A DNA stretch of 64,000 nucleotides, taken from the NCBI GenBank assembly GCA_013112685.1, contig JABFGC010000001.1, forward strand, positions 558,001 through 622,000. The letters run 5' to 3'. The DNA is from Chloroflexota bacterium (GTDB lineage: Bacteria; Chloroflexota; Anaerolineae; Anaerolineales; Villigracilaceae). The position numbers and the translations under genes are program-made. Below the pieces are notes generated by a model. It saw only the letters and a list, made by a program, of their open reading frames with translations, was not told the DNA's origin and did not search any database. Shown in pieces: positions 1-8,118 of the stretch. Each line of letters starts with the position of its first letter. Position 1 is the stretch's first letter.

Positions 1-53
1 AAGATTTTCTCCGGTGAAGCATTGATCTGGATGGAAGTTTCGATAAGCGCCAT
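1..53 (-). CDS. SRPBCC-family protein, N-terminal fragment (runs off the window)
   Basis: Read on the minus strand from the ATG at 53, the 17 visible codons give MALIETSIQINASPEKI. This matches the usual beginning of START/Bet v1-like SRPBCC proteins (polyketide cyclase/dehydrase family), which open with a beta strand followed by a PxEKV/I turn. An AAGGAG-type ribosome binding site lies just upstream of the ATG, at about 61-66. The rest of the gene is outside the window, so the ligand and role cannot be judged. Confidence 0.5.
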   Translation of the reverse strand, partial: MALIETSIQINASPEKI

Positions 54-301
54 GGTTGGTTCTCCTTTTTGTTTTGATAAATCGTATTTTCATTATAAGG
101 AGTCCAACCGTTTCCACAATGACCTTAAGGGGGATAAGGCGAATGACCATTGGTACTATCTCCCCGTTTGTCTTTTCAAACTCAGTGGCAAGCGCCTGTC
201 TCTTCTTGACAGGTAACACTGTTGCTTCATGTTTAGTATCTTTCCCACGGGGAGCATTCAGATTCTGTAGAATCGCCGTTCAGAACATTTTTCGTTTTTT
301 T

Positions 302-367
302 ACCGCCAAGGACGCCAAGCCGCCATGTTTCTTCTCTATTTCTTGGCGTTCTTGGCGACTTGGCGGT
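302..367. repeat. imperfect palindromic intergenic repeat (GCCAAG type)
   Basis: Left arm ACCGCCAAGGACGCCAAG (302-319) is answered by CTTGGCG modules ending in TTGGCGGT at 367. The stretch from 54 to 456 holds no convincing gene. This hairpin-forming element is the only structure I see in it apart from the terminator at its right end. It resembles REP-like intergenic elements. Confidence 0.45.
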
Positions 368-455
368 TCATTTTAGAAATTTGTGCAGGGTGAATTTTGG
401 GAAAGAACCTACAACATTTGAATGCTCCCTTCCCACGTAATTCCGGCAGTGCCGT

Positions 456-492
456 TAAACAAAACGCCCCGCGAAACGATGCTCGCGGGGCG
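456..492 (-). terminator. rho-independent terminator of the FHA gene
   Basis: Perfect 10-bp arms CGCCCCGCGA (465-474) and TCGCGGGGCG (483-492). On the minus strand the hairpin is followed by a T-rich run (TTTTGTTT). It lies 14 bp downstream of the FHA gene stop. Confidence 0.8.
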
Positions 493-505
493 CGGGAGGG
501 CTAGA

Positions 506-1066
506 CTAACAGCCGGAGATGAACGGGAAGAAAACGCACCAGCGGTAGGTCGCGTCCACCCACCAGAAGAAACCGGCGCAAACACAGATGAAGAACACCA
601 CACCCACGCCGATGACGATCGGAACCACATTGGTCTTCTTTGCTGGCGGCGGAGTGGAATAGGCGGCAGCGGGAGGCGGGGCGTAGCCGGTGGAGGTGGA
701 TTGAACCGGCGGGGGAACGGCTGGCATCGCTTTGCGAGACACAGCCACCGTCGCGCCGGGGTCGGAGGCAATCGCATCATACATCAGGACGATCTGCTCG
801 CCCAACGAAATGACATCGCCCGGTTTGAGCACCACCGGACCTGCAAGACGCTGCCCGTTGACGAATGTGCCGTTGGTGGAGCCCAGGTCTTCGAGGACGT
901 ATTTTCCACCCTGGAACATCAGCCGCGCGTGTTTGCGCGAGACTTCCGCGTCGTTGATCGCAACCCCGTTGGACGAATCGCGCCCGATGGTAAGTTGTTC
1001 TCCTTCGAGCGGAAAGGTGACTCCCGGCGTGGGTCCCGACCTCATAACGAATTGAAACTGCGCCAT
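506..1066 (-). CDS. FHA-domain membrane-anchored protein
   Basis: 186 residues. Residues 1-95 form a forkhead-associated domain, which binds phosphothreonine peptides. The hallmark segments are visible: IGRDSSNGVAIND, SRKHARL, LEDLGSTNGTFVNG and LKPGDVISLG. A Pro/Ala-rich linker (about 110-140) leads to one transmembrane helix near residues 145-168 (NVVPIVIGVGVVFFICVC) and a short Trp/Cys-rich tail. The start follows a GGAGG ribosome site. The protein probably places a phospho-peptide reader at the inner face of the membrane. It lies 70 bp downstream of the histidine kinase on the same strand and may belong to that signalling operon. No Ser/Thr kinase gene is in the window, so its partner is unknown. 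Confidence 0.85.
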   Translation of the reverse strand: MAQFQFVMRSGPTPGVTFPLEGEQLTIGRDSSNGVAINDAEVSRKHARLMFQGGKYVLEDLGSTNGTFVNGQRLAGPVVLKPGDVISLGEQIVLMYDAIASDPGATVAVSRKAMPAVPPPVQSTSTGYAPPPAAAYSTPPPAKKTNVVPIVIGVGVVFFICVCAGFFWWVDATYRWCVFFPFISGC

Positions 1067-1136
1067 CTTCTTCCTCCAAAGATAATTTCAAATCAAAACT
1101 TCGCCAAGTGTACAGTCTTAGGACAAAAAAGTCAAT

Positions 1137-2382
1137 TCACCCTTTTTTGACGACTTTTTTGAGTTCACCCGTCACGCCTTCGCGCGGAATCGTCTTGCCG
1201 GAGCGCGGCAGGGAGATCATGAACACCGTCCCCACGCCCATCCTGCTCCTGACCTCGATGCGCCCGCCGTGTCCGTAGACGATCTGCTTGCAGATGGACA
1301 GTCCAAGCCCGGTGCCGGACGCGCGCGATTCATGCTCGCGCACGCGATAGAATTTCTGGAACAAATGCGGCAGCGCTTCCTCCGGGATGCCGATCCCCGT
1401 ATCCTGGACGTAGATGGCGACGTCGTGCTCGCGCGCCTCCGCCCGCAGGATTACCGTTCCGTTCGGGCGGTTGTATTTGATGGCGTTGCTGAGCAGGTTC
1501 AACAGCACCTGTTTGATCTTGTCCCTGTCCGCTTCCAGCAAGGGCAGGCCTTCGGGCGATTCCACGCGCAATTGAATGTCGTCCTCGATGGCTTTGGACG
1601 CCATGACATCCTTGCACTCGTACATCAAGTCCGCCAGGCTGAAAGTCGTCTTACGGAATTGGACGCGCCCCGATTCCAGCCTTGCCAGGTCGAGGAAGGA
1701 CGACGCCAGCGCGTTCAGGCGCATGGTTTCGTTGTGGATGTTGTTGATGATCTGGTCGCGCTGTTCCTGCGACATTTCCGGGCGCAGGAGCAGGTAGGTG
1801 GCAGTACTCAGCGAAGAGAGCGGCGTGCGCAGTTCGTGGACGAATTCGGAGATCAAGTCCGATTGCTGGAACAGGCGGGTGTTCTCGATGGCAACCGCCG
1901 CCTGCGCGCCCAGCACCAACAGCATGGATTCATCGGTCTCGGTGAATTTGCCCTTGTGCTTGTTCAGGGCTTCGAGCACCCCCACCACCTTGTTCTTGGT
2001 GATCAACGGAATGCCGAGCAGGGATTGTGTGGAAAGCCCCGTGATCGCCTCGACGTTCGAGTAGAAGCGCGGGTCTTCGTGCGCGTTCGTGATGCGCACC
2101 GCCTTGCGGTTGGCAACGATCCATCCGGCGATGCTTCCGTCCAGCGGCACTACGATTCCCCGGCGGGTGGATTCGTCCATGTTGGTCGAAACCTGGAAGT
2201 ACAACTGACGCGAGGTGTCGTCGTACAGCAAAATGGAGGCGGCTTCCGCGCCGCTGATCTCCGCCGCGGCGTGCACGATGCGTGAAAGCAAAATGTCGAG
2301 GGCCCAGGGTGGAGGCGAGGTCGCGGGCAATGTCAATCAGGCGACGATACCCATCCAGCCGCTCGGTTTTTATTTCAGCCAT
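1137..2382 (-). CDS. GAF-domain sensor histidine kinase (one frameshift)
   Basis: Reading starts at ATG 2382 (MAEIKTERLDGYRRLIDIA) and changes frame near 2303, where one extra C in GGGCCC splits it. Removing it gives 414 residues. A GAF domain (about 25-165) is followed by a HisKA dimerisation helix with the phospho-acceptor in FVHELRTPLSS. The ATPase domain has N-box NLLSNAIKYN, G1 DTGIGIPEE and G2 GTGLGLSICK. There are no transmembrane segments, so it is cytosolic and probably senses a small ligand or redox state through GAF. Its ATG overlaps the Sir2 stop (ATGGCTGA), which indicates translational coupling. The upstream response regulator-TadZ gene is a plausible partner, by inference from the operon. 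Confidence 0.88.
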
Positions 2383-3151
2383 GTAAAACTCTCTCCATGA
2401 TCGCGGGGAGGATCATCGCAACGTCTTCCAGAATGGTCACATCCGCGCGAACGTTCAGGTAGGTCGGCGTATTGTTAATGATGATCAGGTGCGCGCCGCG
2501 GTCCAGCGCCTGCATGGGCAGCCCGGCCACAGGCAGCACCTCCAGCGACGACCCCACCACCAGCATCAGGTCGCATTGACGCGCCTCCTTCTGCGCCTTC
2601 GACCAAGCCGCCTGCGGCAGCTGCTCTCCGAACAGGATCACATCCGGCTTGAGGATTTGTCCACACTTTGGGCAGAGGGGGATTTCCCCGCTGGCGACAA
2701 ACGGCGTCAGGTAGGGTTCCGCCTGCACCTGATGATAACACTGGGAGCAGGTTAAAGTTTGCATCGAGCCGTGCATTTCAATTACAATTTTCGACCCGGC
2801 CTTCTGGTGAAGCGTGTCAATGTTCTGGGTGATGACGGCTTTGATGTAACCGCGCCGTTCCAGTTCGGCAAGCGAATGATGCGCCGGGTTGGGCTGGGCG
2901 TAATAAATCTGACCCGCCAGCGGGCGGAACCATGCAAAAAATTTTTCGGGATGGGTGCGAAAGGTGCCGAGCGAGGCGACTTCCAGCGGTTCATCCCTGG
3001 ACCATAAGCCTGTGCCCGTGGACCGGAAGTCGGGAATCCCCGACGGCGTGGAAAGCCCGGCGCCGCTCAGAATGACGGTGTGTTTGGAATTGCGGAATAA
3101 ATCCGCGGCGAATTCGATGTTTGTTTGCGTCTGGGATGAAAAGGGGATCAT
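2375..3151 (-). CDS. Sir2-family NAD-dependent protein deacylase
   Basis: 258 residues, the normal length of a bacterial sirtuin. The NAD-binding GAGLSTPSGIPDFRS motif opens the Rossmann fold. TQNIDTLHQKAG carries the catalytic region, with the general-base His in EMHGS. Four zinc cysteines come as CSQCYH and CPKCG. The C-terminal GSSLEVLPVAGLP loop is intact. The family removes acetyl or longer acyl groups from lysine using NAD. The gene overlaps both neighbours (ATGA with the response regulator upstream, ATGGCTGA with the kinase downstream), so it is made as part of the signalling operon. That location is unusual and suggests it acts on an operon partner, but this is inference. Confidence 0.93.
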   Translation of the reverse strand: MIPFSSQTQTNIEFAADLFRNSKHTVILSGAGLSTPSGIPDFRSTGTGLWSRDEPLEVASLGTFRTHPEKFFAWFRPLAGQIYYAQPNPAHHSLAELERRGYIKAVITQNIDTLHQKAGSKIVIEMHGSMQTLTCSQCYHQVQAEPYLTPFVASGEIPLCPKCGQILKPDVILFGEQLPQAAWSKAQKEARQCDLMLVVGSSLEVLPVAGLPMQALDRGAHLIIINNTPTYLNVRADVTILEDVAMILPAIMERVLHG

Positions 3152-4320
3152 CGAGCCTTTTCGCGTTCGATAATTGACTCCGCGATCTTCAGGAACTGCT
3201 GGGAGGTCATGTTGGTGGGCTGCGCCATCACAGCGGGCGTTTGCAGGCGCGCGGCTTGCAGGAACAATTCCGGCGCGGGCGTGATCGTCGCGGCAATCGA
3301 ATGTCCCAGTTTTTCCTGCACCTGCGCCCAGGGCATTTGCGCCTCGGAGCGCTGGCGGTTGTTCAGAACGACCGTGATGTTCCTGTGGTCAATTCCCAGC
3401 GTGGAAATTTCATCGAGCAGGAATTTGGTGTGTTGAATGGTGCTGGGCATGCCCTCCAGCACGATAATCCGCTCGTGGCAGATCGGGAGGAGTTTTTGCA
3501 CAAATCCGGGCAGTCCAGCCCCGAGGTCCAGGATGACGAAGCGCGCCAGCGAAGCCAGGCGGGCCGCCAGCGCTTCGAAATTCTGCACGTTCGAAACCAG
3601 GTTCACATCGCGCGGATTTTCGGAGGAGAGCAGAAGTTTCAAGCCGGAACTGTGGTGCACGATCGAAGATTGAATCTTCTCGCGCGTCACTTCGACCACC
3701 GTGCCTTGCAAAATTTCGGTCAATCCTTTTTGGTTCGGCAGTCCCAGGTCCAAGCCCAGGGTGCCTTGTCCCGGGGTCAATTCCGCCAGAAGGACATCGG
3801 ACTGGTCGCGCGCCAGGAAGCTCGCCGCCAGGTTGGAGGCGAGCGTGGTGACTCCAAGCCCGCTGCGGGCGGAAAGCACGCCGATCACATAGGCAGGATG
3901 TTCCTGAAGCTCGCTCTTGAACTCGCCTGTCTTCCTTTTTTGCGTCGTACGCGCCAGCAATGCCTTGACATGCGCCTGCAATTCGGTGGGATGGGTCGGC
4001 TTGGTGAGGTAATCGTCCGCACCGGATTCAAACCCCGTCACTTTATCGTCGAGCTGCGTCTTCGCGGTGAACATCAGGATCGGGATGCCAGCCGTCGCCG
4101 GGTTCTTGCGCAGGCGGCGCGTGACCTCATAGCCGTCCATGTCCGGCATCATCACATCGAGCAGGATCAAGTCCGGGCGTTCCTCGAACGCCTTGGCGAG
4201 TCCCTGCGAGCCGTTGGAGGCCGCGCTGATCTGATATCCCTGCCGCTGAAGCATCAAACCCACCAGGCGCAAAGTATCAACATCGTCGTCAATAATCAGG
4301 ATACGTTCTACCATGTTCAC
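3148..4320 (-). CDS. response regulator receiver fused to TadZ/CpaE-like ATPase domain
   Basis: 390 residues. The receiver domain (5-120) has the acidic pair in IDDD, the phospho-acceptor in LILLDVMMPDMDG, the Thr in MFTAK and the Lys in YLTKPTHP. A MinD/ParA-like domain (about 140-385) follows, but the Walker A loop reads SARSGLGVTTLA. The Lys residues of KGGxGKT are missing, as in the degenerate ATPases TadZ and CpaE that place Flp pilus machines at the cell pole. First gene of the Sir2-kinase operon. A Flp pilin gene is 40 kb away. ATP hydrolysis is doubtful; a localisation or scaffold role is more likely. Confidence 0.85.
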   Translation of the reverse strand: MNMVERILIIDDDVDTLRLVGLMLQRQGYQISAASNGSQGLAKAFEERPDLILLDVMMPDMDGYEVTRRLRKNPATAGIPILMFTAKTQLDDKVTGFESGADDYLTKPTHPTELQAHVKALLARTTQKRKTGEFKSELQEHPAYVIGVLSARSGLGVTTLASNLAASFLARDQSDVLLAELTPGQGTLGLDLGLPNQKGLTEILQGTVVEVTREKIQSSIVHHSSGLKLLLSSENPRDVNLVSNVQNFEALAARLASLARFVILDLGAGLPGFVQKLLPICHERIIVLEGMPSTIQHTKFLLDEISTLGIDHRNITVVLNNRQRSEAQMPWAQVQEKLGHSIAATITPAPELFLQAARLQTPAVMAQPTNMTSQQFLKIAESIIEREKAR

Positions 4321-4405
4321 CTCTTGACTGGGCGATTGTGATCGAAAACCCGGGAGTCAGGAGCACGCCAGCCTGTCGAGTCGCGTATTATCATCATAGC
4401 AACCA

Positions 4406-4411
4406 ATTATA
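4406..4411 (-). promoter_or_regulatory. -10 box (TATAAT) upstream of the signalling operon
   Basis: The minus strand reads TATAAT here, about 85 bp upstream of the response regulator ATG. No good -35 hexamer is visible at 16-18 bp, so the assignment rests on the -10 match and position only. Confidence 0.35.
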
Positions 4412-4480
4412 CCGGACAAGTTCTTATATTTCATTAATTGCCCTGCGCGAGAGCGGCTAAAAGGATGGGGGACATCTTTC

Positions 4481-4544
4481 TTGCCACAGAAGTCACAAAG
4501 TTCTCTGAGAAAAAAACTCAAAGCCTCTGTGCGCTCTGTGGCAA
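4481..4544. repeat. palindromic intergenic repeat, CCACAGAG family, copy 1
   Basis: Perfect 10-bp ends TTGCCACAGA and TCTGTGGCAA enclose about 44 bp with further CACAGA/CTCTG half-sites. A second copy is at 63582-63643. It lies in the intergenic stretch 4321-4645, which otherwise holds only promoter signals for the flanking units. Confidence 0.65.
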
Positions 4545-4586
4545 AGTCACGATGTTAGCCGCTTCCCCAGGCGCAGGCGGTCATGC

Positions 4587-4592
4587 TATAAT
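4587..4592 (+). promoter_or_regulatory. -10 box of the tmRNA gene
   Basis: TATAAT lies 53 bp before the first base of the mature tmRNA. Transcription would start near 4599, giving a short 5' leader to be trimmed. No clear -35 box is seen. Confidence 0.5.
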
Positions 4593-4645
4593 GACAGTGC
4601 AACGGGACGAATTCCCAACGGGATTTGGGAAACTCCTTCCGCCAT

Positions 4646-5029
4646 GGGGATGACAGGCTTCGACGGGAGAGGCTGGTCCCGGAATGCGAGCCGAGAGCGC
4701 ACCGAACTCGATAAATCAGTGCAACCATTAAGTGCCAACAGCACTTCCTATGCTGCTATGCCCCTCGCCGCCTAGTCGGTGAACGCATAACAGTTGCGGC
4801 GCCAGACGCCGCACGTCCGCCGTCCCCGCTCTCCACCCGGTGACGGACCGGGCGAGACAAAGGTGCGAGTGCCGCGCGCGATTCTGCTAAGCGCGCGAAA
4901 GACCAGCAGATGGTCACAGGCTTACCAGCCCGCCGGGATGCCTGTGATGACGAATAACGGCAGGCTACGCTCGTAGAGTTCCGAGGGTCGAATCTTTCGG
5001 ACCCGGGTTCAATTCCCGGCATCTCCACC
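4646..5029 (+). ncRNA. ssrA: transfer-messenger RNA (tmRNA)
   Basis: The 5' end GGGGATGACAGGCTTCGACG and the 3' end GGTTCAATTCCCGGCATCTCC are the canonical tRNA-like halves. GGGGATG pairs with CATCTCC, leaving the ACC tail, so CCA must be completed after transcription. The internal reading frame 4734-4775 encodes the proteolysis tag ANSTSYAAMPLAA followed by TAG, with the usual hydrophobic LAA ending recognised by ClpXP-type proteases. Length of about 384 nt is normal. tmRNA with SmpB releases stalled ribosomes; smpB is not in this window. A minus-strand open frame across this gene is an artefact of the tRNA-like sequence. Confidence 0.95.
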
Positions 5030-5034
5030 TCCTT

Positions 5035-5062
5035 CACTGCCCGGCTGTTTCGCTGGGCAGTG
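5035..5062 (+). terminator. hairpin after tmRNA
   Basis: Arms CACTGCCC (5035-5042) and GGGCAGTG (5055-5062) begin 6 bp after the tmRNA end. The following T-run is weak. A second hairpin at 5128-5155 (CAAATGCCC/GGGCATTTG) may share the role. Confidence 0.5.
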
Positions 5063-5171
5063 GCTGTAATTGCATCTGATCTCAAACCTGCAACCATGGC
5101 ATCCTGGATTGCAACTAAAACTCCTTTCAAATGCCCAGCTTTGCGCGGGCATTTGTGTTATAAGAAGCGCC

Positions 5172-5915
5172 ATGAAACGTATCTTTTATGTTGGATGTCT
5201 ACTCCTCACCTCTGCCTGCACCATGGGGACTCCTCCGCCTGCGGCTGAACCTGCCCCCACACAGGCGCCTCTTCCAACGCCTCTGCCTGCCACATCCACC
5301 CCGACCTTGATTCCCACCGACGCCGCTTCCCCAACACCCGCACCGCCGCCGCTTTATTTCACCGACGAATTCGACACGATCTCCGGCTATTGGGAATTCC
5401 TGCAATCCGGCGGGATCAACGCCCCAACCCCGGCGTTTGAAAACGGCTTGCTCCGCATTACCATCCCATCCGCAGATACGTGGAGCATCGGCATTCACAA
5501 CGCGCGTACGTATTCAAGCGTGTTCGTGCGCGCCAAAGTCTCCTTCGACCCGTCAGGCTCGGTCGGTTTGATCTGCCGCTACGATGAAGAGGACGGCTGG
5601 TTCGAGTACAACCTCGCCAGTGACGGCACGTACAGCATCCTGCTCGGTCAATGGCTGGCGGAGGGCATCGCCCAATACAAGCCCATCGTCACGGATGAAG
5701 ACAGCCGCTTCTTCGACACCGCCAGTTTGACCGGCGAAATTGGGCTGTTCTGCGAGGATAACTTTCTCCGCCTGTACGTGAACGACACCCTCATCCGCAA
5801 CCTGGATGTTACAAACTACGGCTTGACCAAAGGCAAAGTCGGCGTGACGGCGGCATCCTTTGCCGAAGCGCCCATGAACGCGGTGTTTGAATGGCTCAGG
5901 GTAAGCGACAAATAG
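5172..5915 (+). CDS. lipoprotein with a LamG/concanavalin-like C-terminal domain
   Basis: I chose ATG 5172 because it gives a clean lipoprotein signal: MKR, hydrophobic stretch, then lipobox LTSAC near residue 15. An upstream in-frame ATG would bury this signal. A Thr/Pro/Ala-rich linker (about 18-60) is followed by a roughly 180-residue domain beginning FTDEFDTISGYWEF and ending AVFEWLRVSDK. This pattern is typical of beta-sandwich domains related to DUF1080/laminin G that bind carbohydrate or act as wall-surface modules. 247 residues. Exported and lipid-anchored on the outer face of the membrane. The exact ligand is unknown. Confidence 0.75.
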   Translation: MKRIFYVGCLLLTSACTMGTPPPAAEPAPTQAPLPTPLPATSTPTLIPTDAASPTPAPPPLYFTDEFDTISGYWEFLQSGGINAPTPAFENGLLRITIPSADTWSIGIHNARTYSSVFVRAKVSFDPSGSVGLICRYDEEDGWFEYNLASDGTYSILLGQWLAEGIAQYKPIVTDEDSRFFDTASLTGEIGLFCEDNFLRLYVNDTLIRNLDVTNYGLTKGKVGVTAASFAEAPMNAVFEWLRVSDK

Positions 5916-6002
5916 ACCTCTTGCATACGTGCTCCCGCCGCAGTCCTCGGCGGCGGGGACGCCGCCTTGAGCAAGGTAAAAATGTGACTTTGCAAGAAGT
6001 CT
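5911..6002. repeat. possible small element with imperfect terminal inverted repeats
   Basis: AGACCTCTTGCAT at the left (from about 5911) and TTGCAAGAAGTCT at the right (to 6002) are imperfect inverted repeats, 11 of 13 matching. They enclose about 65 bp including a GC-rich hairpin. This could be a miniature element or chance; no second copy is in the window. Confidence 0.3.
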
Positions 6003-6030
6003 AATGAACAACAGCGTCTTTTTGCAGTGT

Positions 6031-6057
6031 GAGCCGCCCTGGGGGCGGCTCTTTTAT
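6031..6057 (+). terminator. rho-independent terminator upstream of dnaK
   Basis: GAGCCGCC and GGCGGCTC form a strong stem followed by TTTTATT. It closes the lipoprotein transcript and isolates dnaK. Confidence 0.8.
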
Positions 6058-6086
6058 TAAAAACCTATGCGATGTTAACAGAATTC

Positions 6087-6118
6087 TTGCACACATCGCT
6101 TAAGATGTGGGCATTGAT
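6087..6118 (+). promoter_or_regulatory. candidate dnaK control region with a 6-bp palindrome
   Basis: TTGCAC at 6087 could serve as a -35 box. It overlaps the perfect inverted repeat CACATC-N6-GATGTG (6092-6109). The -10 box is poor (ATTGAT region). No CIRCE operator (TTAGCACTC-N9-GAGTGCTAA) is present, so HrcA control is not supported at this locus. Confidence 0.3.
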
Positions 6119-6141
6119 ATTTACCAGCAAGGAGATTTCTC

Positions 6142-8028
6142 ATGGGCAAAATCATAGGAATTGACCTCGGCACAACCAACAGCGTCGTTTCCGTCATCGA
6201 AGGCGGCTCCCCCACCGTGATCACCACAGCCGAAGGCGGACGTTTATGTCCGTCGGTGGTGGCGTTCAACAAGAACGGCGAACGCATGGTCGGACAGACC
6301 GCCAAACGACAAGCGGTTGTGAACCCGGATAACACCATCTATTCTATCAAGCGCTTTATCGGACGGCATTACGAAGAGACCGAGACCGAACGCGCCATGG
6401 TGTCCTATCAGGTCGTCAAGGGACCGGCGGGCGATGTGCGCGTGAAGATTCCCGTCAATGGCAGGGAATACTCTCCGCAGGAGATCAGCGCGATGGTGCT
6501 AGGCAAGCTAAAGTCCGATGCCGAAGCGTATCTCGGCGAACCCGTCACGCAGGCGGTCATCACCGTCCCCGCCTATTTCAACGACAGCCAGCGTCAAGCC
6601 ACCAAGGATGCAGGCAAGATCGCAGGCTTGGAAGTGCTTGCGCATCATCAACGAGCCGACGGCTTCCGCGTTGGCATACGGCTTGGACAAAAAGAAGAAC
6701 GAAACCATCCTCGTCTTCGACCTCGGCGGCGGCACGTTCGACGTATCCATCCTCGAAGTGGGCGAAGGCGTGATCGAAGTGAAAGCCACCAACGGCGATA
6801 CCCACCTCGGCGGCGACGACTGGGACCAGCGCATCGTCAACTGGGCGGCGGACGAGTTCAAGAAAGACCAGGGCGTTGACCTGCGCAGCGACCGCCAGGC
6901 GTTGCAGCGTTTGCGCGAGGCGGCGGAGAAGGCGAAGATCGAACTCTCGACCGTGATGGAAACGGAGATCAACCTGCCCTACGTCACCGCCGACGCCACC
7001 GGACCGAAGCACCTGCAATTGAAACTCAGCCGCGCGAAATTCGAGCAGATGACCGAAGACCTGCTCCAGCGCTGCCGCAGACCGTTCGAAGCCGCGCTGA
7101 AGGACGCGGGCTTGACCCCGGACAAACTCGATGAAGTCGTGCTTGTTGGCGGTTCCACCCGTATGCCGATGGTGCAGGATTTGGTTCGCAGCCTGACCCA
7201 AAAAGAGCCGAACAAGGGCGTCAACCCCGATGAAGTCGTGGCAGTGGGTGCGGCGATCCAGGGCGGCGTGTTGGGCGGTGAAGTCAAGGACATCCTCCTG
7301 CTCGACGTGACCCCGCTCTCGCTCGGCGTGGAAACCATGGGCAGCGTGATGACCGTCATGATCGAACGCAACACCACCATCCCGGTCCGCAAGACCGAAG
7401 TGTACTCCACCGCCGCGGATAATCAAACTGCTGTAGACATCCACGTTTTGCAGGGCGAACGCCCGATGGCGGGTGACAACATGTCGCTGGGACGCTTCCG
7501 TCTCGACGGCATCCCGCCCGCGCCGCGCGGCATCCCGCAGATCGAAGTGACCTTCGACATCGACGCCAACGGCATCCTGCACGTGACGGCGAAGGACAAA
7601 GCCACCGGCAAGGAACAGAAGGTCACCATCACCGCCTCGACCAACCTGAACAAGGGCGACATCGAGCGCATGGTGCAGGAGGCGCGCCAGAACGAAGCCG
7701 CGGACAAGAAACGCCGCGAAGCCATCGAAGTCAAGAACAACGCGGACAACCTCGCGTATCAAATCGAAAAGGCGTTGCGCGAACTCGGCGACAAGGTCCC
7801 CTCGGCGGAACGCAGCGCCATCGAATCCAAGGTCAGCGAACTGAAGCAAGCCGTGCAGGGCGACGACATTGAAAAGATCAAGAGACTCTCGGAAGAGCCT
7901 GCAAAACACCTTCCACGCCCTGAGCCAGCAGATGTACGCCCAGAGTCAAGGGCGGCAGCCCCAGCCCGAAGGCGGGCCCCTCCTCGCCGCGCGACGGTGA
8001 CGTGATTGACGGCGAAGTAAAAGAATAG
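6142..8028 (+). CDS. dnaK: chaperone DnaK (three single-base frameshifts)
   Basis: Hsp70 ATP-dependent chaperone. The reading begins [18 protein letters not shown] after an AAGGAG ribosome site. One extra T near 6638, one extra C near 7898 and one extra C near 7979 break the frame. Removing them gives 627 residues with every DnaK landmark: [58 protein letters not shown], and a C-terminus ending [11 protein letters not shown]. The nucleotide-binding domain occupies about 1-360 and the substrate domain 370-510. No grpE or dnaJ is adjacent. The errors are almost certainly technical, since an essential gene would not tolerate three. Confidence 0.93.
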
Positions 8029-8050
8029 CGCGCGATGCGTCAAAAGAAAA

Positions 8051-8078
8051 ACGGACAACCTGTAACAGGGTTGTCCGT
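8051..8078. terminator. bidirectional terminator between dnaK and the redox operon
   Basis: ACGGACAACC and GGTTGTCCGT form a stem flanked by T on the plus strand and by A-rich sequence that reads as T on the minus strand. It can therefore serve the converging dnaK and ferric-reductase transcripts. Confidence 0.75.
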
Positions 8079-8118
8079 TTTCGATCTCGGGTGAAACAAG
8101 TCTCTGAAACAGAATCCG

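Noticed and set aside
22..376. Two small plus-strand open frames at the window start
   Set aside because: No ribosome site or recognisable motif; the region has an SRPBCC start on the other strand and a palindromic repeat.
3241..4341. 366-codon plus-strand open frame opposite the response regulator gene
   Set aside because: Arg/Gln-rich shadow with no motif; the minus strand has complete receiver residues.
4756..5130. 124-codon open frame on the minus strand (contains MPGIEPGSERFDPRNS)
   Set aside because: It lies across the tmRNA gene; this peptide is a known artefact of translating the complement of tRNA-like ends.
6578..7909. 443-codon minus-strand open frame opposite dnaK
   Set aside because: Shadow of a highly conserved gene; typical of GC-rich codon bias.
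6142..8028. Programmed ribosomal frameshifting in dnaK and other genes
   Set aside because: No slippery heptamers or downstream pseudoknots are seen at the sites, and many unrelated genes are affected, so sequence error is the simpler reading.
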